In this document: positions 1 to 8,348 of the stretch, piece after piece
Layout: each line of letters begins with the position of its first letter
Position numbering within the stretch: the stretch's first letter is position 1
DNA from: Streptococcus merionis DSM 19192
GTDB lineage: Bacteria > Bacillota > Bacilli > Lactobacillales > Streptococcaceae
DNA: 58,092 nt
NCBI RefSeq assembly: GCF_000380085.1
Contig: NZ_KB904539.1
Location: 255,821-313,912, forward strand
Direction of reading: 5' to 3'
Program-made: the position numbers and the translations under genes
The notes under the pieces: model-generated
What the model saw: only the letters and a program-made list of their open reading frames with translations
The model's database searches: none
Told to the model about the DNA's origin: nothing

Positions 1-1058
1 TCAAAGAAGAGGTCAGAGCGTTTTTCTTGGAAGTGAAAAAGCAAGAGCTGGTAAAGGTTGTAGTACTCCTTCAGTTCATCGGAGTAACTCAGGAGTTTCT
101 CAATGATTTCCTGATTGGTCAAGTGATCACGAAAGGTTGGTCTGTAAAACCGCTTGTTGTTGAGCTTACGGCTATCCTGTTGAATCAGTTTCCAGTAACG
201 CTTGATGGCCTTGTAAGGTAGCTGCTTACGGTCCATCTCATTCATGATTTGAATGCGGGTTCTGTTCATGGCACGGTTCAGGTGCTGCACGATGTGGAAG
301 CGGTCCAGAACGATCTGAGCATTAGGAAATAGTTTTCTGGCTAGGTCATAGTAAGGCGCAAACATGTCCATAGTAATCCATTTTACGCTAGCCCGAACCT
401 TTCTAGGGTATCGGAGGAAGTAGTTTCGGATGGTTGCTTGTGTCCTACCGTCCAGAATAGCGATAAGCTGTCTCGTGTGATAATCCTGAGCTACGAAGCT
501 CATTCTGCCCTTCTTAAAACTAAATTCATCCCAAGATAGTACCTCAGGCAGGGAAGAAAAATCAGGCTTGAAAGTGAATTCCTTGAGCTTTCGAATAACG
601 GTTGAGGTTGAGACAGAAAGGTCTCTTGCGATGTCTTTCATGGCGGTGTTCTCAATGAGACGTTGGGCAATCTTTTGTCTGACAGGAAGAGAGATTTGAC
701 AGTTCTTCTCAACGAGTGGTGTTTCAGCTACTGTTATTTTCCTACAGTCTCTACAGCGAAAGCGACGTTTCTTGAGTCTGAGTAGCGTAGGCATACCTTG
801 GATATCCAACAGTGGAATTTTAGAGGCTTTTTGGAAGTCATACTTGGCCATCTGTCCCTGACAACGCGGACACAAACTAGGCTTGTAGTCCAGCTTAGCC
901 TTAATCTCGATGTGTGTGTTGTGCTTTAAGACAAAAGTGATTTTGATATTTGGGTCTTTCAATCCGATGAGATCTGTGGTATTATTAAGGAGTTCCATAT
1001 GATTCTTTCTAATGAGTTGTTTGCGCTTTTCATTATAGATCATATGGGATTTTTTCAT
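1..1058 (-). CDS. ISL3-family transposase, C-terminal part missing at window edge
   Basis: About 352 residues are visible before the reading frame runs off the left edge; the frame has no stop. The N-terminal zinc-finger-like part has CPRC (SLCPRCQG) followed by CRDC (RFRCRDCRK), and a helix-turn-helix follows (MKDIARDLSVSTSTVIRKL). The catalytic core shows LSWDEFSFKKG and ITMDMFAPYY, containing the first two acidic residues of a DDE site, then LDRFHIVQHLNRAMNRTRI, a hallmark stretch of ISL3/IS204/IS1001/IS1165 transposases. The third acidic residue would lie beyond the edge. Two in-frame starts are possible: ATG ending at 1058, used here, and ATG ending at 999; the upstream GGAG favours the longer form weakly. 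Nothing seen suggests inactivation in the visible part. Confidence 0.9.
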   Translation of the reverse strand, partial: MKKSHMIYNEKRKQLIRKNHMELLNNTTDLIGLKDPNIKITFVLKHNTHIEIKAKLDYKPSLCPRCQGQMAKYDFQKASKIPLLDIQGMPTLLRLKKRRFRCRDCRKITVAETPLVEKNCQISLPVRQKIAQRLIENTAMKDIARDLSVSTSTVIRKLKEFTFKPDFSSLPEVLSWDEFSFKKGRMSFVAQDYHTRQLIAILDGRTQATIRNYFLRYPRKVRASVKWITMDMFAPYYDLARKLFPNAQIVLDRFHIVQHLNRAMNRTRIQIMNEMDRKQLPYKAIKRYWKLIQQDSRKLNNKRFYRPTFRDHLTNQEIIEKLLSYSDELKEYYNLYQLLLFHFQEKRSDLFF

Positions 1059-1067
1059 ACTCAAAAA

Positions 1068-1117
1068 GGCTCCATAATCTCCGTGGTGGTTTTACCCACT
1101 ACAGAAATTATAGAGCC
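1068..1117. repeat. imperfect inverted repeat at the ISL3 element end
   Basis: Two 22-base arms (1068-1089 and 1096-1117) are inverted copies separated by six bases. They differ at four positions, all compatible with G-U pairs in RNA. The outer arm most likely is the terminal inverted repeat of the element; the inner arm is a second copy close to the transposase start. Confidence 0.6.
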
Positions 1118-1118
1118 A

Positions 1119-1143
1119 AAAAAAGTGGCTATGCCACTTTTTT
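1119..1143. terminator. hairpin with flanking A and T runs next to the IS end
   Basis: Perfect 11-base stem (AAAAAAGTGGC with GCCACTTTTTT) around the loop TAT. The A and T runs make it a possible terminator in both directions, insulating the IS from the flanking MATE gene. Confidence 0.55.
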
Positions 1144-1455
1144 AATATCCCAACGAAAGAACGGAGCCAAAAGTCATAGCTTCTGTTTATCTTTGGGAAC
1201 TATAGACCATTTTACATCATCACATGATATCGTGCTGAAAAATTATTTTTTGCAGCTATCACTGCTATGTAGTGTGGTTGGAGTAAGGTATGGTTCCTGC
1301 ACTTTAAAACAGTATTCAAAATATTCTGCTAGCGGCTTGCGACAATACGCTTTCAAAAGTTTTTGTAGAAATGGTATGATATACTGATTAAAAGTGTACC
1401 GACTGCATGGAGAAAAGTATAGAAATTTCCCATATATGCGTATTGGAGATTGAAA
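1144..1455 (+). promoter_or_regulatory. intergenic region with weak promoter before the MATE gene
   Basis: No gene is supported here. The best promoter-like site is an extended -10, TGGTATGAT at 1372-1380, with TTCAAA at 1352-1357 as a poor -35, about 75 bases before the MATE start. Confidence 0.3.
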
Positions 1456-2739
1456 ATGAAAATTTTGGAAAAATGTTTAGATAGCAGAGAAATCAACAAA
1501 TTTGCTTTGCCTCTTATTCTTACAAATATTGGACAAATCGTTATTAGTCAATTAGCACTGCACTTTGCTGTTAATAATTCATCACTAGCCCTATCTGGGA
1601 TTTCGATTATACAGAATTTACTATTTGCTTTTGGTGGTTTGCTGGGCGCATTTAGCCTTTCTTTCAACATAAAAGGAGCAAAGGAATATGCTAATAACCG
1701 TTTCGATCGATTTTATGATTTACTAAAGTCAAGTCTTGTGATTGATTTGATTATAGGGGTTATATTTGCAACTTTTATTCTATTCTTCGGGAGAGTTGTG
1801 TTGTCTGGATTTTATGGATTTAGAGGAGCTTTATTAAATCTATCGACAATTTACCTAAAGATCATGTCTCCCTACATATTGTTGACTCTTATAAATTTTT
1901 CACTGACAAATTTATTAAGAGTTCAAAAGAAAACAGAGTCAATCATGGCGATTGGTTTAGGTAGTTCACTTCTAGATGTTTTATTGAATTCTATTCTTGT
2001 TCCTAAACTGGGTATTACTGGAGCGGCATTGTCTGCTATCATTTCGTTAAGTGTTATCTCATTGAGCTATCTTATCCTTGTTTATCCAGTGATATTAAAC
2101 GCTTTGCCTGTCAAATCAACTACTAAACTAGAGCTGATAACGTTTGGGCTGCCATTGGCAGGGCAGGAGGTGCTGGAGAGCGTCTTGTTTATTATGGTAT
2201 TTGATGCTCTTATAGCAAGATTAGGGGTAAGTATTCTAGCTATTTATTCTGTCGTTAGCCAATTACTATCTATTGCAAGAATCCCTTCCTTTGTCTATTC
2301 AACGACTATCTCGGTTTTTTTACCAGAAGCTGAGAAGGGTGGGAAAGTTAAACAGTTTTTAAAATTGATTTTCACTAGTTCGTATATAGCTACACTTATC
2401 ATTTCTGTTATAGTTGTCTTTGCTTCAAATGCACTAGCACATTTTTTATCAGACGAAATCGTTACAAATATAATGCCGATAACATTATTTACACTGATTA
2501 TGATGGGAATGTCTCCTGTTTACGAAGGTACGAAAATGTTACTGCAAAGCTCTGATGATGAGAAATATGTATTGAGCCATTCTATTATCATAAATCTTTT
2601 AAGTGTAGGCATAATGCTTATAATCCAGTTATTAGGTCGGCAGACCTATTATTCAATGTACTTCATATATGGACTGAGTTTGTTGCTACTCTCGATATTA
2701 TTTATGAAGCGATATTTGCAAAAATGTACTGCAGTGTAG
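1456..2739 (+). CDS. MATE-family multidrug/organic cation exporter
   Basis: A 427-residue hydrophobic protein with about twelve membrane segments in two homologous halves, as in MATE antiporters that expel cationic drugs or metabolites using a Na+ or H+ gradient. The N-terminus (FALPLILTNIGQIVISQLALHFAV) and the mid-region (LGSSLLDVLLNSILVPKLGITGAALSAIIS) are typical of the family. I chose ATG 1456 because GGAG at 1445-1448 is seven bases upstream; a TTG at 1450 would sit on top of that site. It is a lone gene between the IS and a terminator hairpin. Its substrate cannot be read from the sequence. It is distinct from the second MATE gene at 40306. Confidence 0.88.
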   Translation: MKILEKCLDSREINKFALPLILTNIGQIVISQLALHFAVNNSSLALSGISIIQNLLFAFGGLLGAFSLSFNIKGAKEYANNRFDRFYDLLKSSLVIDLIIGVIFATFILFFGRVVLSGFYGFRGALLNLSTIYLKIMSPYILLTLINFSLTNLLRVQKKTESIMAIGLGSSLLDVLLNSILVPKLGITGAALSAIISLSVISLSYLILVYPVILNALPVKSTTKLELITFGLPLAGQEVLESVLFIMVFDALIARLGVSILAIYSVVSQLLSIARIPSFVYSTTISVFLPEAEKGGKVKQFLKLIFTSSYIATLIISVIVVFASNALAHFLSDEIVTNIMPITLFTLIMMGMSPVYEGTKMLLQSSDDEKYVLSHSIIINLLSVGIMLIIQLLGRQTYYSMYFIYGLSLLLLSILFMKRYLQKCTAV

Positions 2740-2747
2740 CACTTGGT

Positions 2748-2787
2748 GTCAAAACCACCCGTTAGAAAACGAGTGGTTTTGACTTTT
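2748..2787 (+). terminator. terminator after the MATE gene
   Basis: Perfect 11-base stem (GTCAAAACCAC with GTGGTTTTGAC), followed by TTTT, nine bases after the MATE stop codon. Confidence 0.75.
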
Positions 2788-2912
2788 AGACTTGATAAAT
2801 CAGGATTAGCATACCTTTATGCGAGATCACATCCGAATTTTAACAAGGTGCTTTTCTTATGTGTAGCTGATGAAATACTTTAGTACCTATCAGCTACTGC
2901 TAAACTTTGTTG

Positions 2913-2953
2913 AGGGGCTGTGAAATTTAATGGTTAGCCCCTTCTCTTTTTTT
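2913..2953 (+). terminator. terminator-like hairpin with T run, plus strand
   Basis: Stem AGGGGCT/AGCCCCT with a 16-base loop, then a T-rich tail TCTCTTTTTTT. It lies just beyond the 3' end of the minus-strand asparaginase gene, but its T run serves the plus strand. No gene is visible between it and the previous terminator; a short transcript could end here. Confidence 0.45.
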
Positions 2954-2964
2954 AAGGAGATAGC

Positions 2965-3927
2965 TTATCCCTCAATATAATCTTTTAGGGCTTGCCCTTC
3001 TAGTCCAGCGTTTAAGGCAATGAGTAGTTTTAGACGCGCTTTTGGGGCATTGAGTTCTTTGACAAACATCACTCCCATTTCCTTGAGTTGTACGCCGCCA
3101 CCTTCATAGGCATAAACTGGCTCTGCTATTCCATTAAAACAGCGCGAAACTAGCACTACTGGCAACCCTTTTTGAATCAGTTTGCGAATCTCTTCAGCTG
3201 CCTGTGGAGGGACATTGCCAGCGCCCATGGCTTCAATAACCAAACCAGAAATCTGTTCAGAATGAAGCAGGGCAAGCAGTGTGTCACCCATTCCAGTGTA
3301 GGCTTGGACGATGGGAACGGTACCTGAAACCTCCTTTAAATCAAAGCGAACCCGATCCTCCGCTTGTTTAAAAAAGAGAATCTCATTCTTAGTGACAAGA
3401 CCAATTGGTCCATGCGTCGGTGTTTGAAAAGTTGAAAGGTTGGTGGTGTGGGTCTTGGTAACGTACTTAGCAGCATGAATTTCATCATTCATAACGACCA
3501 AAACACCTTTATCTCTAGACTTTGTTTCTGCTGCCACACGCAGAGCTGTCAAGTAATTGTAAACACCATCGCTTCCAATTTCAGTTGAAGAACGCATAGC
3601 ACCAGTCATAATAACAGGAATCATTGGCAACTGCATGGTATCTAAGAAATAGGCCGTCTCTTCTAAAGTATCGGTCCCATGGGTAATCACAATCCCATCG
3701 AAATGCGGTGCTTGCTTTCGAATCTCATGATAGAGCATCAGCATATGCTTAGGTGTGATATGTGGGCTTGGCAGGTTCAGAAAATCGAGTGCAGTAACTG
3801 CAATTTGATCGGTTGTCATGTCGAGTTGGGTCATCGGATTGGTGGCAACAGGAGCGACTTGACCGTACTCATTTTCTGACATGGAAATGGTGCCGCCAGT
3901 ATGAAGGGCTAAAATTTTCTTGGTCAT
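2965..3927 (-). CDS. ansA: L-asparaginase, type I (cytoplasmic)
   Basis: Hydrolyses L-asparagine to aspartate and ammonia. The 320-residue length and both active-site signatures match: LALHTGGTISM near the N-terminus holds the nucleophilic threonine, and HGTDTLEETAYFLD near residues 85-98 holds the second Thr-Asp pair. There is no signal peptide, so the enzyme is cytoplasmic. The gene is divergent from the HAD phosphatase gene at 4004 and the two share a short AT-rich promoter region. No terminator with a T run on its own strand was found immediately downstream. Confidence 0.92.
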   Translation of the reverse strand: MTKKILALHTGGTISMSENEYGQVAPVATNPMTQLDMTTDQIAVTALDFLNLPSPHITPKHMLMLYHEIRKQAPHFDGIVITHGTDTLEETAYFLDTMQLPMIPVIMTGAMRSSTEIGSDGVYNYLTALRVAAETKSRDKGVLVVMNDEIHAAKYVTKTHTTNLSTFQTPTHGPIGLVTKNEILFFKQAEDRVRFDLKEVSGTVPIVQAYTGMGDTLLALLHSEQISGLVIEAMGAGNVPPQAAEEIRKLIQKGLPVVLVSRCFNGIAEPVYAYEGGGVQLKEMGVMFVKELNAPKARLKLLIALNAGLEGQALKDYIEG

Positions 3928-3938
3928 TTTTCAGATTC

Positions 3939-3967
3939 TTTCAAATTTTATTTCAATATGGTATAAT
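3939..3967 (+). promoter_or_regulatory. extended -10 promoter of the HAD phosphatase gene
   Basis: TG at 3959-3960, one base, then perfect TATAAT at 3962-3967, with TTTCAA as weak -35 at 17-base spacing. It lies inside the upstream extension of the open frame, so the longer start near 3920 cannot be used from this promoter. Confidence 0.7.
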
Positions 3968-4003
3968 TTATTTTATCATAGAAAAGGGAAAGTTGGGGAT
4001 GTT

Positions 4004-4858
4004 TTGACGGTAAAAGCAGTGTTTTTTGATATCGATGGGACACTTTTGACAGACAATCGTACGGTTTTAGCCTCAACCGTCCAAGCGATCAATCAGTTAA
4101 AACATCGTGGGTATTTGGTTGGGCTGGCAACTGGCCGCGGTCCAAATTTCTCCTTGCCCTACATGGCTTCTTTAAATCTAGACATAGCTATTTGTTACAA
4201 TGGTCAATACATTTTTGACCGAAAAGGTGTGATTTCAGCTCAGGAGTTGCCCAAGGATAGTTTAGTGTCTCTGGTAAATTATGCTCAAAAGAAGCAACGA
4301 GACCTGTCTTTTGGAACAGCGACAGATATGGTAGGAAGTCGCTTACTTCATGTCGGTGTGCGGAAGTGGGCTTACTGGCTGGCTAAACGTCTGCCTGATT
4401 TTATGGCAGATCTTCTTATGGTGGGGTTTAATCATGGTTATCGTCGTATTTGGCCCAAAACACGCGAAAGCATGATGGCTAAATTAGAGCAACCCATCTA
4501 TCAAGTTGTGATGCTAGCCAGTAAGAAAGAGACGGATAAACTTGGCTATCTTTTTCCGAAGTTGACATTTACGCGCAGTAGCCCTTTTGCGGCAGATATT
4601 ATTAGCAAAGGCATGTCCAAACTCAAAGGTATTGCTGTTGTTGCTAATCGCTTTAATTTTGATCTTAGCCAAGTCATGGCATTTGGTGATTCCGATAATG
4701 ACATCGAAATGGTTCGAGGAGTTGGCTTAGGGATTGCGATGGGAAATGGTAAGCGAAAACTCAAGCAGTTTGCTAACTACACGACTGCTTCTAATAATGA
4801 TGGTGGCATCGCCGCTGCTTTGGAGCATTTTAAGTTAATTGATAGGCAGGAAGGTTAG
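4004..4858 (+). CDS. Cof-type HAD-superfamily sugar phosphatase
   Basis: Predicted phosphatase acting on small phosphorylated metabolites. Motif I is FFDIDGTLLTDN at the N-terminus, with nucleophile and acid/base aspartates; motif IV is MAFGDSDNDIEMV near the C-terminus, and the C2-type cap lies between them, as in Cof/YidA proteins. The length of 284 residues fits. I chose the TTG at 4004: GGGGA lies four bases upstream and the promoter -10 is at 3962-3967, downstream of the earlier possible start near 3920. The next gene begins three bases after the stop, so the two are co-transcribed. The substrate is unknown. Confidence 0.88.
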   Translation: MTVKAVFFDIDGTLLTDNRTVLASTVQAINQLKHRGYLVGLATGRGPNFSLPYMASLNLDIAICYNGQYIFDRKGVISAQELPKDSLVSLVNYAQKKQRDLSFGTATDMVGSRLLHVGVRKWAYWLAKRLPDFMADLLMVGFNHGYRRIWPKTRESMMAKLEQPIYQVVMLASKKETDKLGYLFPKLTFTRSSPFAADIISKGMSKLKGIAVVANRFNFDLSQVMAFGDSDNDIEMVRGVGLGIAMGNGKRKLKQFANYTTASNNDGGIAAALEHFKLIDRQEG

Positions 4859-4861
4859 GAA

Positions 4862-5401
4862 GTGACAACATCAGAAAAGAATTTTCAACGTGTTCAAGAA
4901 TTTCATCGTGTTATGGATGGCAGTGTACCCACTAAACCAAGCCCTTTTGATTTAGAGCTTGTTCTTAATCGTGCGGATTTCAAGATTGAGGAAATAGTGG
5001 AATTGGTTTATGCAACAGCTGGTTCGGATAGAGAGTATGAGCACAGCATGGCTCATCTTCACCAAGCGCTTGACCGAGCTTGTGCAAAAACGCAGTCCAA
5101 GGGAAAATCAGGAGAATCCGTTTTGGTTGGGCAGGTCGATGCTTTGATTGATTTACTCTATTTCACCTACGGTAGCTTTGTTTTAATGGGAGTTGATCCA
5201 GAACCGATTTTTGACTTGGTTCACGAAGCAAATATGGGCAAAGTCTGGCCTGATGGCAAAGCCCATCACGATTCAATAACAGGAAAGATTTTAAAACCAG
5301 AAAACTGGGAACGCGATTTTGCACCAGAAGCTAAAATCAAGCAGGAGCTCGACAGACAATTAGCATCTTCTGGAAATAACAAGCTAAACTCAAAAAATTA
5401 A
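4862..5401 (+). CDS. MazG-like / phosphoribosyl-ATP pyrophosphohydrolase-superfamily protein
   Basis: A 179-residue protein starting with GTG right after the HAD gene. Residues 20-135 look like an all-alpha NTP pyrophosphohydrolase fold: EEIVELVYATA, followed by a helix with VGQVDALIDLLYFTYGSFVLMGVDPEPIFDLVHEANMGKV, where E, D and EAN residues would bind the metal ions. Members cut nucleoside triphosphates or related molecules to monophosphates. Pairing with a HAD phosphatase is common in streptococci and suggests joint clean-up of nucleotides or sugar phosphates; that link is inference. The exact substrate is not known. Confidence 0.75.
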   Translation: MTTSEKNFQRVQEFHRVMDGSVPTKPSPFDLELVLNRADFKIEEIVELVYATAGSDREYEHSMAHLHQALDRACAKTQSKGKSGESVLVGQVDALIDLLYFTYGSFVLMGVDPEPIFDLVHEANMGKVWPDGKAHHDSITGKILKPENWERDFAPEAKIKQELDRQLASSGNNKLNSKN

Positions 5402-5459
5402 GATAGTACGTAGCCATTGAAAAAGTAGAAATCGTCAAAATTTAATAAGTAAAGAGCGA

Positions 5460-5585
5460 ATGATAGGCAATTCTTTGAAGTACAAAGGTTGTCCATCGTT
5501 CGTTTTTTATATTGTTGTCATTTTCGTTGTCATCTGGTTAGTCTCAAAACTATTGGGACACTTGAATCAAATGAAGACAAGATGA
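5460..5585 (+). CDS. possible 41-residue single-span membrane peptide
   Basis: ATG to TGA reads 41 codons: a short polar head, a strongly hydrophobic stretch at about residues 13-33 (rich in V, I, F, with WLVSKLLG at its end) and a basic tail (NQMKTR). This is the build of small membrane peptides, including some type I toxins, but I recognise no family. The ribosome site is poor (AGAG three bases before the ATG) and the surrounding region is decayed, so the frame may be chance. Confidence 0.3.
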   Translation: MIGNSLKYKGCPSFVFYIVVIFVVIWLVSKLLGHLNQMKTR

Positions 5586-5689
5586 AACACTTTAGCATTT
5601 TAAACATGCTAAAAGTGTGAGAACGGTAAAACTTATCACGGAAGATCTCCTAACTGATACCCGATACCACAGAGGTAAAATCAATTGTC

Positions 5690-5990
5690 CTAAGAGACAG
5701 CAAAGGACTATTCTGGGAAAAAGAAGTGCCATGCGATGAAGGCGCAGGCCATTGTGGCACGCGGTGAAAGAATGCTACGCTTGGAATTGCTGAAAGATGT
5801 TATCATGAGATGAGACTACTGAAAATGAGGCGTAGAAATCCAAGTAGTAGGGAAAATCCTAGCTGATAGTGGTTATCAAGGACTAATGAACACTTATCTA
5901 CAAGCTCGCTCCCCGCAAATCAAGTAATAAACCCATTAACCATTGAGGATAAAGCCTACATGAACTGGAATTTTAGTTTCGTAGGAACTC
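5690..5990 (+). mobile_element. IS5-family (IS1381-like) transposase remnant, frameshifted
   Basis: Broken frames translate to pieces of an IS1381-type transposase in the right order: KDYSGKKKCHAMKAQAIV near 5705-5760, then VGKILADSGYQGLMNTYLQA near 5848-5905, then LTIEDKAYMN after a further shift near 5937-5965. At least two frameshifts and several stops separate them. The N-terminal half and the terminal repeats are not recognisable. The relic sits directly upstream of the pectin operon, at its border with conserved streptococcal genes. Confidence 0.75.
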
Positions 5991-6166
5991 TAATAACTAA
6001 TCTCCTAGGGGATATTCAATCCTAAATTATGAGTAGATCTCAACTTTAGTTTGAGAATGAATAAATGAACTCAAAATCGCGTAAAACTTACGAAGTCAAT
6101 TTTTGGCAGTTTTTTTGACAAAAATAGTTATTTTTAAACATCAATGTAAGTGTTATCATAAATATA
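5991..6166 (+). promoter_or_regulatory. upstream region of the rhamnogalacturonan operon with weak promoter
   Basis: No gene is visible. The best promoter is an extended -10 at 6151-6159 (TG, T, then TATCAT) without a good -35; a TTGACA at 6115-6120 has no proper -10 partner. A weak promoter would fit activation by the operon's AraC-type regulator. Confidence 0.3.
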
Positions 6167-6181
6167 TAGAAAGCGATTACA
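6167..6181 (+). promoter_or_regulatory. cre-like site (CcpA) upstream of the operon
   Basis: TAGAAAGCGATTACA matches the consensus WTGNAANCGNWNNCW at all but one defined position. It lies between the putative -10 and the ribosome site of the first gene, where bound CcpA would block transcription. This predicts repression by preferred sugars. Confidence 0.6.
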
Positions 6182-6197
6182 AAAAGGGGAATGATAA

Positions 6198-7304
6198 ATG
6201 ATTATCAAAGAAGAAATCTTTATTCAAAAGGAATCAGTTGAGTCAACTATAGATCTTCTAATTGATAACTTAACAAGGTTAGCGGATCAAACAGGTTCAG
6301 AGTTACTTGATTTTGACGGCTTAAAAGTTGATGACAAGAGTTGGACTGTTTGGAATTGGCCACAAGGGGTAGCTCTTTTGGGAGTTTACTTGAATTATCG
6401 TCAAACAAAAAATGAGAAGTACTTTAATATTGTTAAAAAATGGTTTGACGATCGGATGGATGAAGGGGCTCCACCTAAAAATGTCAATACGATGGCGCCG
6501 CTACTGGCTATGGCTTACCTTTATGAGGATACAAGAGATTCCCGCTATTTGCCTTATCTCAATAGATGGGCTGAATGGGTTATGTACGATATGATTCGCA
6601 CAGACGAAAGAGGACTTCAACATACTACGTATGGTCCTGAAAATGTGCAGCAGCTTTGGGATGATACCTTGATGATGACGGTTTTACCATTAGCGAAAAT
6701 CGGAAAACTTCTTGACCGTCCAGAATATTTAGAGGAGGCTAAGTATCAATTTTTAATCCATGTGAAATATTTGATGGATAAGAAAACGGGACTTTGGTAT
6801 CATGGTTGGACTTTTGAAGGACGTCATAATTATGCTGAAGTATTTTGGGCACGCGGGAACTGCTGGATTACAATGGCTATTCCGCTAGCCATTGAAATTT
6901 TAGAATTACCAAAAGGTGATACCGTAAGAGAATTTTTAGAGGAGGTACTATTACAACAGGCGAAAATGCTGAAAAAATATCAGTCTGATTCTGGACTTTG
7001 GCACACCATTATAGATGATCCGAGTGCTTATGTGGAATCTTCCGCAACGGCAGGTTTTGCATATGGGTTGTTAAAAGCTGTACACGAACGTTACCTACCG
7101 GCTGAGTATCGTGAGATTGCTTTTAAAGCTATTCAAGGATTACTTGAGCAGATTGATGAAAATGGAGAGGTGCAAAATGTTTCGATTGGAACGGGTATGG
7201 GTGACTCTCCTGAATTTTATAAATCGATCAAACGCTCGGCGATGCCGTATGGTCAGTCTTTGACAATGCTATGCTTGACAGAACTTTTGAAGTCATTTTG
7301 CTAA
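6198..7304 (+). CDS. unsaturated rhamnogalacturonyl hydrolase, GH105
   Basis: Removes the 4,5-unsaturated galacturonosyl residue from the non-reducing end of lyase products, giving 5-keto-4-deoxyuronate after ring opening. The 368-residue alpha/alpha-barrel protein shows GH88/GH105 marks: WNWPQGVAL at 52-60, NTMAPLLAMAYL near 97-108, WDDTLMM at 154-160 with the catalytic Asp pair region, WYHGW at 200-204 and FWARGNCW at 216-223. It is closest in pattern to Bacillus YteR/YesR. No signal peptide, so it works on imported oligosaccharides. First gene of the operon, with ribosome site AAGGGGA seven bases before the ATG and a cre-like site 17 bases upstream. Confidence 0.88.
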   Translation: MIIKEEIFIQKESVESTIDLLIDNLTRLADQTGSELLDFDGLKVDDKSWTVWNWPQGVALLGVYLNYRQTKNEKYFNIVKKWFDDRMDEGAPPKNVNTMAPLLAMAYLYEDTRDSRYLPYLNRWAEWVMYDMIRTDERGLQHTTYGPENVQQLWDDTLMMTVLPLAKIGKLLDRPEYLEEAKYQFLIHVKYLMDKKTGLWYHGWTFEGRHNYAEVFWARGNCWITMAIPLAIEILELPKGDTVREFLEEVLLQQAKMLKKYQSDSGLWHTIIDDPSAYVESSATAGFAYGLLKAVHERYLPAEYREIAFKAIQGLLEQIDENGEVQNVSIGTGMGDSPEFYKSIKRSAMPYGQSLTMLCLTELLKSFC

Positions 7305-7322
7305 TAATGAAAGGACAAGCTA

Positions 7323-8348
7323 ATGAAGAAAAAACTTTTATTCGGTTTGTTAATGGTAACGAGTGCTTTAACTTTTTTGACAGGCTGTGCTCAAAAGTCT
7401 TCTAGTGAGGAGACAATTACCCTTCGATTTGCTTATGCTAGTAATAGTCAGCCAGTCATTGATTCTATGAAAAAATTTGGTGAGTTGGTTAATGAAAAAA
7501 CTGATGGCAAAGTAGTCGTTGAATATTATCCAGATGGGCAACTTGGTGGTGAAACAGAATTGATTGAGTTAACACAGACTGGAGGTATTGACTTTACCAA
7601 AGTGAGCGCATCAGCGCTGGAAGGATTCTCAAAGTCTTATTCAGTTTTTGGCTTACCGTATTTATTTGACAATGAAGACCATTACTTTACAGTAATGGAA
7701 AACAAAGCGATCATGGATCCCATTTATCAATCAACAAAAGAATTAGGATTTGTTGGTCTAACTTATTATGATTCAGGACAGCGTAGTTTTTACATGGTTG
7801 ATGGCCCAATTGAATCGGTCGCAGACCTTAAAGGAAAAAAGATTCGTACGATGCAAAGTGCAACGGCTATTCGTATGGTAAGTCTATTAGGAGGTGCGGC
7901 AGTACCGATGAGTAGTAGTGAGGTTTATACCTCGCTTCAATCAAATTTGATTAATGGTGCTGAAAATAATGAATTTGTTCTTTATACAGCAGGTCACGGA
8001 GGTGTTGCCAAGTATTACTCTTATGATGAGCATACTCGTGTTCCAGATATTGTACTTATGAGCAATTCTGTTAAGGAACGTCTTAATGAAAAACAATATC
8101 AGGCTGTATTAGAAGCAGCCAAAGCATCTACTGAATTTGAAAAAACAGTCTTCAAAGATGCAGTAGAAGCTGAAAAAGAGATTGCTATTAAAGAATATGG
8201 TGTTAAATTTAATACAATTGCTGATACATCTGAATTCCGTAAAGCCGTTCAGCCGATGTTAGATGAGTACGCGGCAAATCCAACATATGGTCCAATCTAT
8301 CAATCTATTCGTGATTTGGCGATGGAGGTTAAACATGATAGCAATTAG
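7323..8348 (+). CDS. TRAP transporter substrate-binding lipoprotein, DctP family
   Basis: Extracellular receptor of a tripartite ATP-independent transporter, which usually carries uronates or other organic acids with sodium. A lipoprotein signal peptide ends in LTGC with Cys22 as the lipidated residue. The DctP fold shows GGETELIELTQTGGIDFTKVS and, in the middle, DLKGKKIRTMQS, where the Arg that salt-bridges the ligand carboxylate is found in this family. Length 341 fits. The ligand is inferred from context as unsaturated or saturated galacturonate-containing sugar. The DctQ start overlaps its end by 14 bases. TRAP systems are infrequent in streptococci. Confidence 0.88.
   Translation: MKKKLLFGLLMVTSALTFLTGCAQKSSSEETITLRFAYASNSQPVIDSMKKFGELVNEKTDGKVVVEYYPDGQLGGETELIELTQTGGIDFTKVSASALEGFSKSYSVFGLPYLFDNEDHYFTVMENKAIMDPIYQSTKELGFVGLTYYDSGQRSFYMVDGPIESVADLKGKKIRTMQSATAIRMVSLLGGAAVPMSSSEVYTSLQSNLINGAENNEFVLYTAGHGGVAKYYSYDEHTRVPDIVLMSNSVKERLNEKQYQAVLEAAKASTEFEKTVFKDAVEAEKEIAIKEYGVKFNTIADTSEFRKAVQPMLDEYAANPTYGPIYQSIRDLAMEVKHDSN

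Larger units (their letters stand above)
1..1117 (-). mobile_element. ISL3-family insertion sequence, right part only
   Basis: The element holds one transposase gene on the minus strand and ends, on its transposase-start side, at an imperfect inverted repeat finishing with TATAGAGCC at 1117. The other end lies outside the window. ISL3 elements carry terminal inverted repeats of about 25 bases next to a single DDE transposase gene, which fits. The exact boundary is inferred from the repeat; the target duplication cannot be checked because the left end is missing. Confidence 0.8.

Noticed and set aside
1193..1387. A 64-codon frame between the IS and the MATE gene
   Set aside because: No ribosome site, no recognisable pattern, and its amino acid make-up looks random.
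3920..4003. Longer start for the HAD phosphatase with an N-terminal extension
   Set aside because: The extension overlaps the promoter (-10 at 3962-3967) and the divergent asparaginase start, and lies before the family-typical N-terminus.
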